Below, piece after piece: positions 12,421 through 23,664 of a stretch of 64,000 nt of DNA. A model generated the notes under the pieces. It did not search any database, was not told the DNA's origin, and saw nothing but the letters and a program-made list of their open reading frames with translations. Numbering within the stretch: the first letter of the stretch is position 1; each line of letters begins with the position of its first letter. Origin of the DNA: Phlebotomus papatasi (lineage: Eukaryota > Arthropoda > Insecta > Diptera > Psychodidae); contig NC_077223.1 in assembly GCF_024763615.1 (NCBI RefSeq), positions 93,620,627 through 93,684,626 on the forward strand, read 5' to 3'. Both the position numbers and the translations under genes were made by a program.

Positions 12421-12523
12421 TGTTTAATGTAAAATTTACAATGAAAATCATGGTAAAGCAGCCAAAATTTTTTTTTACTGTGTGAGCATTTTACTGTCAA
12501 TGTGATTCTGCCCTTAAGTTCAC

Positions 12524-12600
12524 ACATTAATAATAATAATAATAATAATATTTATTGCATCACAACAATAGGGTCATCCCTCTTACAGTTGTGAGAAAAA
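12524..12600 (-). repeat. (ATT)n-tailed retroelement 3' end fragment
   Basis: On the minus strand a short unique piece ends in GTGATGCAATAAATATT followed by a run of ATT repeats (plus-strand AATAATAAT at about 12528-12550). This is a common 3'-end layout for non-LTR retrotransposons and SINEs. The body is too short to classify. Confidence 0.45.
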
Positions 12601-12654
12601 AAAAGAAAAAGTAAAAAAGGACTTTAAAAAGAAAGAAACAATGATGACATTGGG

Positions 12655-12776
12655 AGCAATTTTTGTAAAAACTTGCATTTTTGACGTTTGGACCTACACC
12701 AATGCAAGCGATTTCCTTAAAAAAAAAAAACAGTTTTTGACGAAAATTGCTTCCCATGTGTAGAGGTCTTTACTAC
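12655..12776. mobile_element. Diverged copy of the GTGTAGA palindromic MITE
   Basis: The pieces 'tttttgacg', 'tttttgacgaaaattgct' and 'tgtgtagaggtc' match the MITE at 19217-19607 and the compact copy at 46616-46752. The left end is poorly preserved. Confidence 0.5.
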
Positions 12777-12839
12777 AAATTGTTTTTTTTTGTTTGAAGT
12801 ACATTTACAATGCGAAATCGAATATGGCAAAACCTAATG

Positions 12840-13015
12840 AACAAATGACAAAATTTTACGAATATTTATTTGTATGCTTACAAACATTTACAAACAAATG
12901 TTTGTAAGAACACAAAAAAAAATGCTTGTCAGGTGATGGTGATCATGTTACGAACAATATTTGTGAAGAAAGAACAAATTTTTGCAAACTTTTTTGTGGG
13001 TTATACGATTTCATT
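12840..13015 (-). repeat. TTCGTAAA-rich repeat, copy 1
   Basis: Its reverse complement matches 17270-17440. Both have 'atcgtataacccacaaaaa', several TTTGT(A/T)AA words, a 'gttacgaacaatatttg'-like block and 'aaaattttgtcatttgttc'. No coding. Confidence 0.7.
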
Positions 13016-13019
13016 TCAA

Positions 13020-15180
13020 ACTTAAGGTTTTGGTCCTTACGCGTTATTTGCTAATTTTTTTTAACCAAAAATGTTATATCTCAAAACTTCTGTCTATTAT
13101 TTCGTTTTAAAAGTTGCAGCAAACGTATTACATTTTTTGTAACTTTTTTTTTAAAGAAATAAAGTGTTGTGAAACTTTTTTGGATATTTTCAGAGTATTA
13201 AAATATTCACTATTAAATTTCAAATAATATTTTTAAGTTAAATATGAATTTACGGTAATAACCGGGCATTTCATCTTGCTCTTTTCTTATTTCCAAAATT
13301 TTTCCAATCACTGTCATAAACATTGTAAATGAAATTTCATTGCTCATATATTATTATCATGCAAAATACTAAAAAATATTGTAAAGCATTCCTGCTAACC
13401 ATTGCAATTTTTAATGTTACTTCACATGCTTTAGCCAAAGGATATATTCAATTTTGCCTCTGAGCAACACAATTAGGGGACACTTTTGTACCTTCGTACA
13501 GAAAGTGAAGTCTAAGATTCAAGATTTTTTACCGAATGCCACACAAGCCGAATCAATTATAGCACTATGTCAAAAAATCTTTCTTATTGGGTTCATAATT
13601 CCAGCTCTCTAAATTCCTGGAAGACCTTGGATTTTCCGGTAAAGGAAAATGAAATTTAATTGACAATTTTTTGCTAAGCTGTCCCGGTTTGTTGAGCTAT
13701 GTACAAAATTTGCCCACCTACGTATGCTTTATTTACGTCGTAAAAACTATAACAATTTTCACAGCAGCATTTGCTAAAATGTTTGCAGGAGGTTATCATG
13801 CTTTTTAAAATACTTTCATGTAATTTTTCTAAGAGATGTCTTTGTGACACTTGCAAAGCCATTTTTTACTAACAATCCAGACAGTAAATTATTGTATTTG
13901 TTTTATTTTTCGGATTTTCTTAACTACCTCCAATTGGTCTTATTGAACACGTTTAGGGCATAACTAATTCGACTAATTTTATAATGTGGGAAATCCCATT
14001 TGAAATTAAGGAAAATTGAATGATAAATACTATAAATACATCAAATTAATAATGAAAGTATCACAACTACCATAAGCAGATTTAGGCTTAATGTTTGATT
14101 TGACAGAAGCAAAACAAAAAAAAACATTTGATGAAGTATCATTTTACTGTGTAATGTTTTTTTCGAGTTTTTCGTGAAGAGCGTTTAAGATCTTGTAAAG
14201 TTTTGCGAACTATTCTAAAGGATCCATCAATGGGTCAAATATTCCAGAGCGACTTACATAGTGTGTCCCAAAACAGCCTAATATCCCTAAAGTCGGTGGT
14301 CAAAAGTTTTGACTGATATTTTTCCAAAGCTGCAAACGTTCAATTTTCCCTAGCTGCCAAGGTAGTAGTGTTTGTGATTTTTCCACAAAAACAAAAAAAA
14401 ATTGCTACATTCGAGCAAACGGCTTTTGCATAAATATTAACCTTGATAAACCCTCTATAACTTGTTAATAGTGTTTTTTTTCCGAAAAAATACTTGAAAT
14501 ATAGAAAAGTGCATAACATATTACACATAAAAATGATAGTTTCGGCCCTTTCGGCCCATTTTTTACTTTGACTTTTTGAACCTAGAAGAAAAACCGCTCA
14601 GGCTCTTAATCTTTCAGGAAGTGTTTTATTGGAAAAGCTATTATGGCGATTTTTATGAAGGTGCAACATTACGAAGCTGCAAAGGTTTCTCCTACAATAG
14701 TTTTGAAATTATTAGAAATTGTTTTGGAGAGTTTCTTAATTAACGAAGTTCAGGCTGATATTCTTTACAATCTCATTATGAAATTCATTGCCGAAATCAA
14801 AATAAAAGCATTACGAAGTTAACAGTTTTTGTGGTAATGCAGTTCAGGCGGTGCTTTAGTATCAAAAGGTTTTTAGCGGCATAACCATTCGTAGTCAGTT
14901 AAATATTTAATTTTTGGTATATAAAAAAAATTGTTTTGATCAGTGGCAAAGGAAAAATTATAAGAAAATTAATTAGAAATTATTTTAAATTATTATGTGA
15001 ATTGTTAGAATGGTTCTGAACTACATAGCTTTCTCTTTGTTAATACTGTTTTACTATTTTCATGCACTGAAAATGCATTGTGTAACGCTTGAAAATTGAT
15101 ATTTACTGATCATTTTTTTCAAGTTTATTTCCGAATTAAACGTCAACCATAGTTAGACAAGGCTAGACCTCTAGGTATAG
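13020..15180. other. AT-rich DNA, nothing recognised
   Basis: No supported gene, TIR or tandem array. Small frames near 13674 and 14340 are unremarkable. Confidence 0.4.
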
Positions 15181-15184
15181 TTGT

Positions 15185-15585
15185 GCCGGCTTCAAACTGG
15201 AGGTTTAGCCCAGTTCCCGAAGGTTTCAAAAATCTAAATAACAAGCAATTTTATTGATTTTTCAAAATCTAAATGGGCTCATTTGTCCTAAATATCCAAT
15301 ACAAAACAACAATTTCCTAAAAAAATCGTGCCTGATAAGGAATTAGAGGAGTTAAGTCAGATGGTAAAGCCGGTAAAGCCTTATACGGGCTTCAGACCTG
15401 AGGTTTAGCCATATGGCTTAGTTCCTCTAAGTCCTTTTCCGACAAGATATTTGAAGAAATTGTTGTTTAGGATTGGATTATAGGGGCAAATGATTCATTA
15501 GATTTTGAAAAATCGATAAAATTGCTTGTTATTTAGATTTTTGAGACCTTCGGAAACTGGGCTAAATCTCCAGTCTAAAGCCGGC
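15185..15585. mobile_element. Foldback element, ~170-bp arms
   Basis: The arms 15185-15357 and 15415-15585 are inverted copies. Shared blocks include GCCGGCTT, CTGGAGGTTTAGCCCAGTT, AATAACAAGCAATTTTAT and TTAGAGGA. The small loop carries another 'gggcttcagacctgaggtttagcc' phrase. A degenerate relative lies at 41085-41290. No ORF. Confidence 0.8.
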
Positions 15586-15589
15586 ATTA

Positions 15590-17190
15590 GGTCTGATACC
15601 CGTATTACATTGGATCCCATGTAAGATAGATTTTTTCTTAAAATTACCATAATTCCAAATTATATTTCTCTCTGATTTATGACATTACACATTCATTCTC
15701 TTTAGAATTCGAGCATTAAAATGATAATACAAATTGCTTGTGTGAGACATTGATTAAAATTACAAAAATGGGACACCAATGTTGATTGTTTGCTGGAGGT
15801 TTTTTTTTGTATAGAGGGAAAATTGTGGATTACAGACAGTCGTTTTTTGCATATATTTTACAGACTTAACGCACAATTGAAATATTCACGAGATTGTGAT
15901 TATTGCTGCGAGAAAAATCTGCTTTTGTCCAGTAATTTAAATGTCTTCATCAATTAGGCAGCAGAGAGCAAAACATATTCATTGATAAAGTTTGTTTAAT
16001 TTTCGCTTTTTGAAAGCATCAGAAAGTTATGATGAACATGTCTTATTTGCAGAGGGTAGAAGGAAGGGCATATACGAAAGAAGAAAATAAGCACTCTATA
16101 AAAAAGAAGAATCTGCACACTTGCAAGTGATTGCTTTGAGAATACTTGGGGGCTAAAGAAAGAACAGGGAAAAAGTTTATTGGAATTGTGGGATTGTGTG
16201 TCATGATGTCATTTCCTTTTACAGTCACCCCAACACATAAGATATATGCGCTCGGGAGCATAAAACGCTAAATATATCCTGAGAATTCTTCCACAACGAA
16301 CGGGTCATCCTCGTTCTTTATACTCTGCCTTCCTTATTATACTGGACTCCTTTTGACGGAGTGTGGGGTTCGTGAATTTCATGTATATAAGTACATTGGT
16401 TATTTCGATGGGTGCAACTTGCAGAGGAGCTTATGTTGTGAAAAATGAAGAGAAATAGGAAAATAAGATTTACCCAAAGTGATACATTAGTGAGCATTTT
16501 TGGGCAAAACTCTATCGTTGAAAAGAGTTTGAATAGAACATGTACTTCTATGTATTACGTAATGTGAATCTCGTATATCAATAAAATTGTGGTATATATA
16601 TAGCATTTTCTGTTATATATACATCATTGGCCATTTTCTGCATCTTTGGGGGTTGCAAGGAACCCATTTTATGGACCTTGTGGATACATTTGGCATGTTT
16701 GCCAACATTTTTCTTATTCCTATTTCTAGCACTTATCTGAAGGCTTGAGTGGTTGAAAATGTTTGAAAATTTTCTGCAAACTGTATTTATACTTCATTTT
16801 ATTTTTTGTTTTGACAACGTGGAAAATTTTCGTAAGTTCCAATTAAACAATTAAATTCTATTTTTACCCATGTTTTCAGATAAGACGTATACAAAAATAA
16901 AATGTCTTATCTTTGAATATTATTTTAAGAATAATTTTCACTACAAAAGACATAACAATACATTCACAATTGAAATTGCGAGACAGCAAATTGATATGAA
17001 TTAGTCATTTTGCAGTTAACACCTCTGATTAAATGTGAGGTTGAGAACACATATTAAGACACCAAAGCTATGTTGATACATCTTAATAAAGTGCAATAAT
17101 GCATGTTGAGGCGGAATCTCCCACTTGATGCCAGAATTCGGAGCAGAGTTATAAAATTTAAATAAAATGATTAAAAGGTATCCATATACA
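15590..17190. other. AT-rich DNA, nothing recognised
   Basis: No coding frame or inverted repeat can be supported here. Confidence 0.4.
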
Positions 17191-17520
17191 GAATATACAA
17201 AGAAAATATTTCGTAAAGTTGTTCGTAAATGTTTGTGAATTCCTACTAGGAGACTTACGAAATGCTCGTAAATCGTATAACCCACAAAAATGTTCGTAAA
17301 AGTTTGTAATTTTCACAAACATTGTTTATAACATGAGCACTTGATGAGTATTTCTCGATCCTTTACAAAAATTTGATTGAAAATGTTCGTAAACACACAG
17401 AAAAGTGTTTGTAAAATTTTGTCATTTGTTCGTAAAGTTTTGTCAGATTAACAAAAATGTACGAAGAAATGTTTGTAAAATATAAAAAAAATGCTCGTCA
17501 AGCGCTCATGTTACGAATGT
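17190..17520 (+). repeat. TTCGTAAA-rich repeat, copy 2
   Basis: About ten TTCGTAAA or TTTGTAAA words occur in 330 bp. It matches the opposite-strand copy at 12840-13015 through 'atcgtataacccacaaaaa' and 'aaaattttgtcatttgttcg'. The repeated octamer suggests a subterminal-repeat transposon or decayed satellite. Confidence 0.7.
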
Positions 17521-18419
17521 TTTCTACGGTAAGGGCAAGCCCTTAAGACAAACGAAAAGAACGATCATTTTTGTCGCCAGGGATTCCCACAGAACCCTCA
17601 ACATTTCTTCTAACACGTCTGCGTCTACCCTTGGGAACGCTCTTGAGTTAGGATTGTTCCGATGCTAGGGTGGAGTAACCACTTATCGCCATGTTTAGGG
17701 AAAAGAAGAATTAATTTTATTATAACTTTTGAACCCTTATTAAAAGATAACTCAAATATGACACAAAGTTACTTAGATGTATTAGTTTTAGATTCGTGAA
17801 AACAAAAGTCCTACAATTTAACGGTGGACTACTTAAAAAACTGATTTTTATTAACAATGCAAAAATAACCTCTTAGTCGCCATTTTATACCACTTTTGCC
17901 AGTTTTGTAACCACTTCTCGCCACCCACTTGAAAAAGTCCAAACTCGATTATTTTAGCTCGTATGTCAGTGTAGTTTCAGAGCACAAAATATCCCCACCT
18001 CCACTTAAACTGAATAGCAATTTCTTTGATTGGTAAACAAAATTAACTATTTTGTCAGTTGATATTTAATAAGCGACAAAATTTATTAGAACATCGTTTA
18101 TTGGATTTCATATATTAAATCGGTTTGTCTCGATCACGAATTGGTTTTTCTATCCTCAATTTTTTGATAATATTATTTTCTAATTTTGAAAAGTTACATA
18201 TTCGGTTCTAATTATCCTTTTTTTAATATTTAATTAAAAAATGCCTAGTTTTATTCTCTACGACTCTACTAGATACGCGAAGAACCTATCTGGAAACTAA
18301 ATACGCTTTTTAGGATTTTGAATGACGGAACTTTAAATGAGCGAATTTTTAAGGCACCTCAGTGGCCACTTTTCTCAAAATATCTTCGCGTCAATCAAAC
18401 AATTTCTGAGAAATGACAT
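17521..18419. other. AT-rich DNA with two copies of a GTAACCACTTMTCGCC word
   Basis: The word occurs at about 17675 and 17911 in direct orientation. Otherwise nothing is supported. Confidence 0.4.
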
Positions 18420-18786
18420 CACGCTGTCTGTCTGTCTGTCTGGCTGTCGCCAGCTTTAGAAGCCTGACGGTAAGAGATATCAACTTGAGACCTTCGGGGG
18501 AGCCCTATAACTTAAGCAAAGAATCGTTAACATGTTCCTAATTTTCCTCCTACCCCTACACTTCCACTCCAAAATACGAAAATACGAAAATACTGTTGTA
18601 TTATTTGTAATAATAATTTTTCAATGTCAAAGGTAAAAATGCTCTCTAGAGAGCGTATTACTCAACCGAATAATATCATGTTTGCGCTCGTTGGATAGGT
18701 TGTGGAATTTATGAAAACTGAACCGTTTCCAATCGATTCTGAACCGGTTCAAGATCGACAAGTAATTTTTCTCCGAAATTCAATTA

Positions 18787-19004
18787 CCGTAGATGCGGGT
18801 AACTTTGTCTTCCGTAGGTAACTTTGGCCCCCTACTGTGTTCGTAAGGTTTTCTACAATTTTAGCACTTAAGAATAGTCTTTTCCGATCCGATCTACCAT
18901 GTCTGATCGGTGAGAACCATTCTTATGTACTAGAATTAAAGAAAAGTTTACGAACAGTAAGGAGTCAAAGTCACTTACGGGCGACAAAGTTACCCGCATT
19001 ACAG
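18787..19004. mobile_element. TA-flanked MITE, CYGTAGATGCGGGT family, copy 2
   Basis: CCGTAGATGCGGGTAACTTT on the left is inverted at the right (AAAGTTACCCGCAT...). TA flanks at 18785-18786 and 19005-19006. It interrupts a family X copy. The 66-codon frame over it is the MITE read through, not a gene. Confidence 0.85.
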
Positions 19005-19216
19005 TATATTACTCCTGAGGTGTATTTTGGGCAATGATTTATAAATCGACTCAAATCGATTGTTAACCGTTAAGTTATTTTCGTCCGAAAATCAATTCTA
19101 TTATTCTTAAAACTATTTTGGGGGATATTTTGAGTGATTTATGAATTGGTTTAAATCGGTTGAGAACCGGTAATCGGTAAATGATGCGCAAGTACTTTTG
19201 AGATATAGCATCTAAA

Positions 19217-19607
19217 GGTCTCTATACACTAGAAGAAATTTCTTTAAAATATGCCTTTTTAAAAAAAAATCCCCTATCCTTGTAGGCAGAAACGTCAGAA
19301 TTTTTTTAAAAAAGGGCAATTTTTGACGAAAATTGCTACACTGAGAAAAAAAAGAGGGTGCAATTAACTTTTTTTCCTCATAACTTTAACATTTTTTAGG
19401 TGTAAAAATATATCAACATTTTTTAATGTTAATATTACACCTTTTGAGGGTAAAATCAACATGAAAAAGGGTAACTTTAAACCCTAATACACTTAAAATG
19501 GGTAATATTTACACTGATTTCGGTTCAATACTGCAGGGTAAAATTAACATTTCCGGAATGTTATTTTAACTTTTTCGGATTTCTCTCAGTGTAAGTGTGT
19601 AGACACC
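19217..19607. mobile_element. Palindromic GTGTAGA MITE split by another MITE
   Basis: The ends GGTCTCTATACACTAG and GTGTGTAGACACC match the intact 137-bp copy at 46616-46752. The two halves are separated by 19339-19591. Confidence 0.8.
19339..19591. mobile_element. CACTGAGA MITE, copy 1
   Basis: TIRs are CACTGAGAAAAA and its complement at TTTCTCTCAGTG. TA lies on both sides (19337-19338, 19592-19593). It aligns throughout with the inverted copy at 60936-61193, for example CCGGAATGTTATTTTAAC and a 'caatactgcagggtaaaa' phrase. Length about 253 bp and non-coding. Confidence 0.9.
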
Positions 19608-19669
19608 ATAAGTCACGAGTTCGAGCACTTCGCAAAGCCTGGGACGCTTTGCCACCCCTCTTTCTGATC

Positions 19670-21949
19670 AACTTCTGCTAAAATTATATCATTTCGTTTT
19701 GAGCTTTTTACTTCAGTCTATTCATTCAAATTTAACTTTTACAAAAGGAAATTTATGAAGAGGTCTTGTAAGCGATATTTTCTTTGCTGCACTTTTATAG
19801 GTTAAGCCAGGGACATGATCAGTGTCTTATGTCGCGCAATGTAATTATGTCATTCAGGTTTATGTGACTTTTGACCATGAAACTACTCCTTTGAAAAACG
19901 ATTGGATCCACCAATTGCGGTACATAATTTGATAAGACAAAAATACTTAAACATCATGTTTTCGAAGCAAAAAGTTAGAACGAAATTGCAGCTCATCTTT
20001 CGTTTCGTAAGATGAGGTATTCCTCAAAGACTTCAGGGCTTTATCTTAAATCGTTTGGCATCTACGCGTTGATCCAAAATAACAGCATGGCCGTTCATTT
20101 AAAAATGACTCGGATATCAACATTCAAGTCTACGCTTTACAAGTCTGTGAGAAGCTTAATATAATCCTGGATTATTTTAATCTTATTCCGTTGCTGCGAA
20201 ATAAAAATAATAAAGGGGTCTGTAGAATTTTTCGTAAAACAACTTTTATTTGTTTAGTATAATCCTTTAAATTCGCGTATTTAATTTTCGAATAAAGCGC
20301 CAATGTTTGGTTTTCTCACTTTCATCAGTTTCGTACTGTGTTTTGGTGTGAGAATGCTATATAAATCACGCTTTTACGTATCATATTCAGGTGATCGAGA
20401 CTAGTTATCATCTTTTTTTATTGTTAAAATGTGACGCTACTCACGCTTTATATTTATCTTTGCTTTGAATACAATATTTATATGGACATTGATAATTTTC
20501 TTATATATTATTTGGAAAAAAATGATAAAAGACAATATAGATAGTTTTCATTTTCATTCAGTTAATTTCAACTGACCTTAGCCAATGAAACTTTTTAGAA
20601 TAGCAATGTCAAAGTTCGTCTTCAAATAATTGTGTTCCCTTCTGCCTTTATTGAAATATTTCATTATGAGAACATAGTTGTTCATAAACAGATTTGGCTC
20701 CTTACTGAGAATGTTCAAGTAGGGTAACTTTGCAAATTCAAGGTGAAAGCTTTCGATGGTAACTATAAATATGGATACAGAGAGCTCTTTGCAGATGACA
20801 TTGCAGTGAAAATTTATTCAATAATTTTTGAGTATGTTCCAAAATTTTTTTAGGCTATTTTTCTTTCTCTGCAAAATTCAGTTTAAAGTGTACATTGTCA
20901 AGTTCACGATGAATTTATGGTGATAGTTGTTAGTTCACCATGCACCAGAAGTAAAATTAAAGAATATGGTATAAGGTGGTTGTGGGAGAAAAGAAATTGT
21001 TACTTTCTTTTAAATAACGAAAATTGTTCTCGTTTGATATCTTTGTTCTTACATTTCCTTAATTTAATATTATATAATTGTAGTATAGGTTAATCGTTTT
21101 TTAAGTAAACGTACTAACCTATAAAAAAGTTTGACTTTTTAGTGTATTGTTATTATTTTCACTCTGTTGTACACCGATAAAACAATGATAAGAAAAATTC
21201 GCAGAATTCTTTTTACAGTCTAACAAAAACAAGTTAAATAGAAGAATCTTTAATTTATTGCGGAATTTTTTCAACATTTCCCAATTTTATTTAAACGTCT
21301 TCGTTGGATCTGCAGAAGTGAAATTGTTGGAAATTTTTGTGTTTCTTTCGTCAATAACATCATTATACTAAATCGTAACAGCAAATGGGACTTTTTGTGA
21401 TTATCTTAGAAAACTGTAGAGATAGTTCAGAAAAGGAAGGTTGAGAAAATGTTAGGTCTATATCAAATGGGTAAGAAAAGTGAGAAAAAAGAACATATTA
21501 CTCCTAGAAAATAGAAAGTGAGAAATCGACATAGAGGAAAAGTTCTCAAGACATGACAATTTTCTAAGAGAGAGAAATGACGATGATGGCAAAAGAAGTG
21601 TGGTATGGGAAAAGTGGGAAAAAAATATTTTCTATGCGGAGACATTTCTTCAAGACTCAAGTTTCAGTCACACAATAAAATGGATAGGATGGAAAATGGG
21701 AAAAAAACATATACATATAGATGTGAGTGATTATATTAAGTTTTCTACTAAGATTTAATCTTCGAATATTTTAAAGAACAGTATTTGCTCTAAAATTTGT
21801 TTTTTGCACAATTTAATGAACTGACATATTTATTCAGCGGTTATTTATTTATTTATTTAAAATATTTCCAATTAAATCTTAAGTAAAATTCAACATTAAG
21901 TCGTACATATAATATAACGACTAAAAGGAGAATTAAAAAAATAATATAA
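19670..21949. other. AT-rich DNA with a (TTTA)n tract
   Basis: Only a short TTTA microsatellite (about 21840-21860) stands out. No gene is supported. Confidence 0.4.
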
Positions 21950-22272
21950 TAAAATATTATTATTAATCGTATCGAGACACTTTATTTCTATTTATAATGT
22001 AATCTTAACAATGTTCTCGTGTTGGAAGAATCTGCTGATCGTAGATCGCCCAAGAACGCCTTCCCCGCAGTGTGGATCCTTCCATTTTCCTGGAGTTTTT
22101 GGGCAGAGGCGGTGCATTTTTATTACGTTATATCACAGTGAAAATGTCATTTTCTAGACATTCAGATCTTTGCACCGGGCGGGACTCGAACTCACAACAC
22201 TATGAGTCAAGCCGGGGATCAATCCGCCCAAGAGCCAACGGTCTTGCCTATTGCGCCACTGAGATCCCCTAA
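21950..22272 (-). mobile_element. tRNA-headed SINE, copy 1
   Basis: On the minus strand it starts near 22270 with GGGATCTCAGTGGCGCAATA, which serves as the A-box region, followed by GGCAAGACC. A B-box-like GAGTTCGAGTCCCGCCC follows at about 22175-22195. The body runs down to a TAATAATAAT tail at the left end (about 21955). A second copy at 55927-56187 has the same head, the GGTGCAAAGATCTGAA junction and the same tail. Internal A/B boxes imply RNA polymerase III promoters. It is not a functional tRNA: the cloverleaf is not maintained. Confidence 0.85.
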
Positions 22273-22317
22273 TAAAATATTGCTTAAATGAGGCTTTTGA
22301 GTATGTAAAAGAACAAC

Positions 22318-22745
22318 ATTTGAACTATTTTCCGATTTTTTTCAAAATTTAAGAAATTCAGCCTTTGGGACCTCCTTTTCGAAAACCTGTTTTTTTAAGA
22401 TTTGCGGTAGTCACGGTTACTCAGAGTAGATCCGTCTGAAATCAAAAAAGTTAGAAAATGACTTAAACTTAAATTTTAACTTATTTTATAAGTCGAAACG
22501 CGATTTTTTTATAATATGCTAAAATTATTTAAAATTTTGCTAAAAACACAAATTTCATTTTTTTTCGTTCAAGTACTAGTTTAACTCTTCTTACGACAGG
22601 AAATATTGGATTTTATAATGTTAGATGAATTTACTCTGAGCAATCTTGTCCACCGAAAAGTAGATTTTTTTTCAAAACATCCCCGAAAATCAGAAGTCCA
22701 CAGCTGAATTTTTATAATTTTTAAATGAAAGTTTAAGAAAGTATA
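22318..22745. mobile_element. Foldback element, copy 1
   Basis: A left block around 22330-22450 is the inverse of a right block around 22620-22735. Both contain an ACTCTGAG(T/C)A core flanked by gtccaccg/cggtagtca-like sequence and a 'ttttcaaaatttaagaaattc'-like end. The same two blocks recur at 50237-50885, again followed by family X sequence. Confidence 0.65.
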
Positions 22746-23660
22746 TCTGAATGGATCTTCAAACGAATGTTGACTTCAGTTGTACCACAGATTAATGTTA
22801 TTCTAGAGTTAAAATTAAACCGTTTAAGTTTAACCGATTTGGTTAAATTTAATTTTGTTGGAAGGGTATTGAAATTTCGAACTCGGCTGCAGCGGTCTTC
22901 ATCGCTAATGAATCGGTTGACCGATAATTGTATAATTTTTTCGGAAATTATTTTTTACTTGACCTTAAGATTGTTCCTCAGCCAGAGGTCAGACCTTAAG
23001 AGTTATCGACTTCCGGTCTTCGATCTGATATTGCAGCGTTGAAGCGGGATCCAGAAGACCTGAAATACTTCTTCTGGTTCATTCAGGAATATAGTTCATT
23101 GCTAAGATTAAAGTTGTCTCGGATTGTCTTTTTACCTTTTTCCTCTAATCTCCCTTCTGTCCTTCCAAAACCATGTTTTTCGGGTCTTCTCAAAATTGGT
23201 CCAAGCTTTTTCACTGATTTCCGGATATCTTTTAGAATTTAGAGGTAGTTCAGAATAAGATTTCGTTTAAATATACCTTTAACCGAAAAATTCGTGATTT
23301 TTAATTATTGAAGTTAATAACTTTGGAGGGCACAATTTTTCAACCGATATGGTTGATTTAGGATTTTCTGGAATGATCATGACATTTCTTATCCGGTTGT
23401 ATCAGTTTCCAATTGGTCAAGTAATCGTAATTGATTTACTTTTCTCGAATATCCCTTTTTGTTTGCCCGTAAGCATTTTAATAATGATAAGACCATTCTA
23501 AAATGCACACTTCTTAACCATTTTTCGAGTTCTGAATTGTTTTTCGATACACACCCAAAAAACTTGCAAACAGATAATTCACGGATAGCTCTATTTCGTG
23601 AGCTTGAGCATTTCGGAAAGCTTCGTGACCCACGTATAACCCTTTAAAATGAAAAACAGT
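22746..23660 (+). repeat. Family X-related repeat, copy 3
   Basis: Blocks shared with 50895-51640 are GTATTGAAATTTCGAACTCG with GGCTGCAGCG, GACTTCCGGTCTTCGAT, AACCATGTTTTTCGGG, CTCAAAATTGG and AACTTTGGAGGGCACAATTT. The three frames of 62-91 codons lie within this repeat and are not recognised. The repeat is non-coding as far as can be seen. Confidence 0.6.
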
Positions 23661-23664
23661 TTTT

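Larger units (their letters stand above)
11054..12482. mobile_element. Nested element with CACAGTAAAAAAAATTT TIRs
   Basis: The left end CACAGTAAAAAAAATTT is matched by its reverse complement AAATTTTTTTTACTGTG at 12466-12482. The sub-terminal parts also agree (..TTTACCACGATT on the left, AATCATGGTAAAG on the right). It interrupts the right arm of the surrounding foldback. It has itself been split by the 11109-12176 element, so its own length is only about 360 bp. The target duplication is not certain. Confidence 0.75.
10676..12513. mobile_element. Foldback MITE with TTA target duplication, copy 1 (contains two nested elements)
   Basis: A left arm from about 10676 to 10880 and a right arm resuming at 10890 form a long inverted repeat. 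Shared landmarks include ACCTTATCTCATACTCGGTG and GGTGAGCAAGAAAAACTGTA. The right arm is broken at 11053 by inserted DNA and resumes at 12483 (GAGCATTTTACTGTCAATGT). TTA lies directly outside both ends (10673-10675 and 12514-12516). A second copy at 63154-63770 also has TTA at its ends. TTA targets are typical of PIF/Harbinger elements. No ORF, so non-autonomous. Confidence 0.9.
18420..19665 (+). repeat. Family X, copy 2, carrying three nested MITEs
   Basis: It begins with a (GTCT)n tract and a 'ggtaagagatatcaacttgag' phrase. It then follows the 7.6-8.9 kb copy: CTCTCTAGAGAGCGTATTAC, AATCAATTCTATTATTCTTA, GGTTGAGAACCGGTAATCGG and TAAGTCACGAGTTCGAGCAC, ending with a 'gacgctttgcc' phrase. It is interrupted at 18787-19004 and at 19217-19607. 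The (GTCT)n plus 'ggtaagagata' block also occurs near 43990 and 51050. Confidence 0.7.

Noticed and set aside
22140..22270. tRNA gene
   Set aside because: A- and B-box-like words are present, but the sequence is joined to a SINE body and tail, is repeated at 56.1 kb, and does not keep a cloverleaf.
22072..22272. 66-codon plus-strand ORF
   Set aside because: It reads through the SINE backwards. A similar peptide arises from the second SINE copy at 56035-56274.
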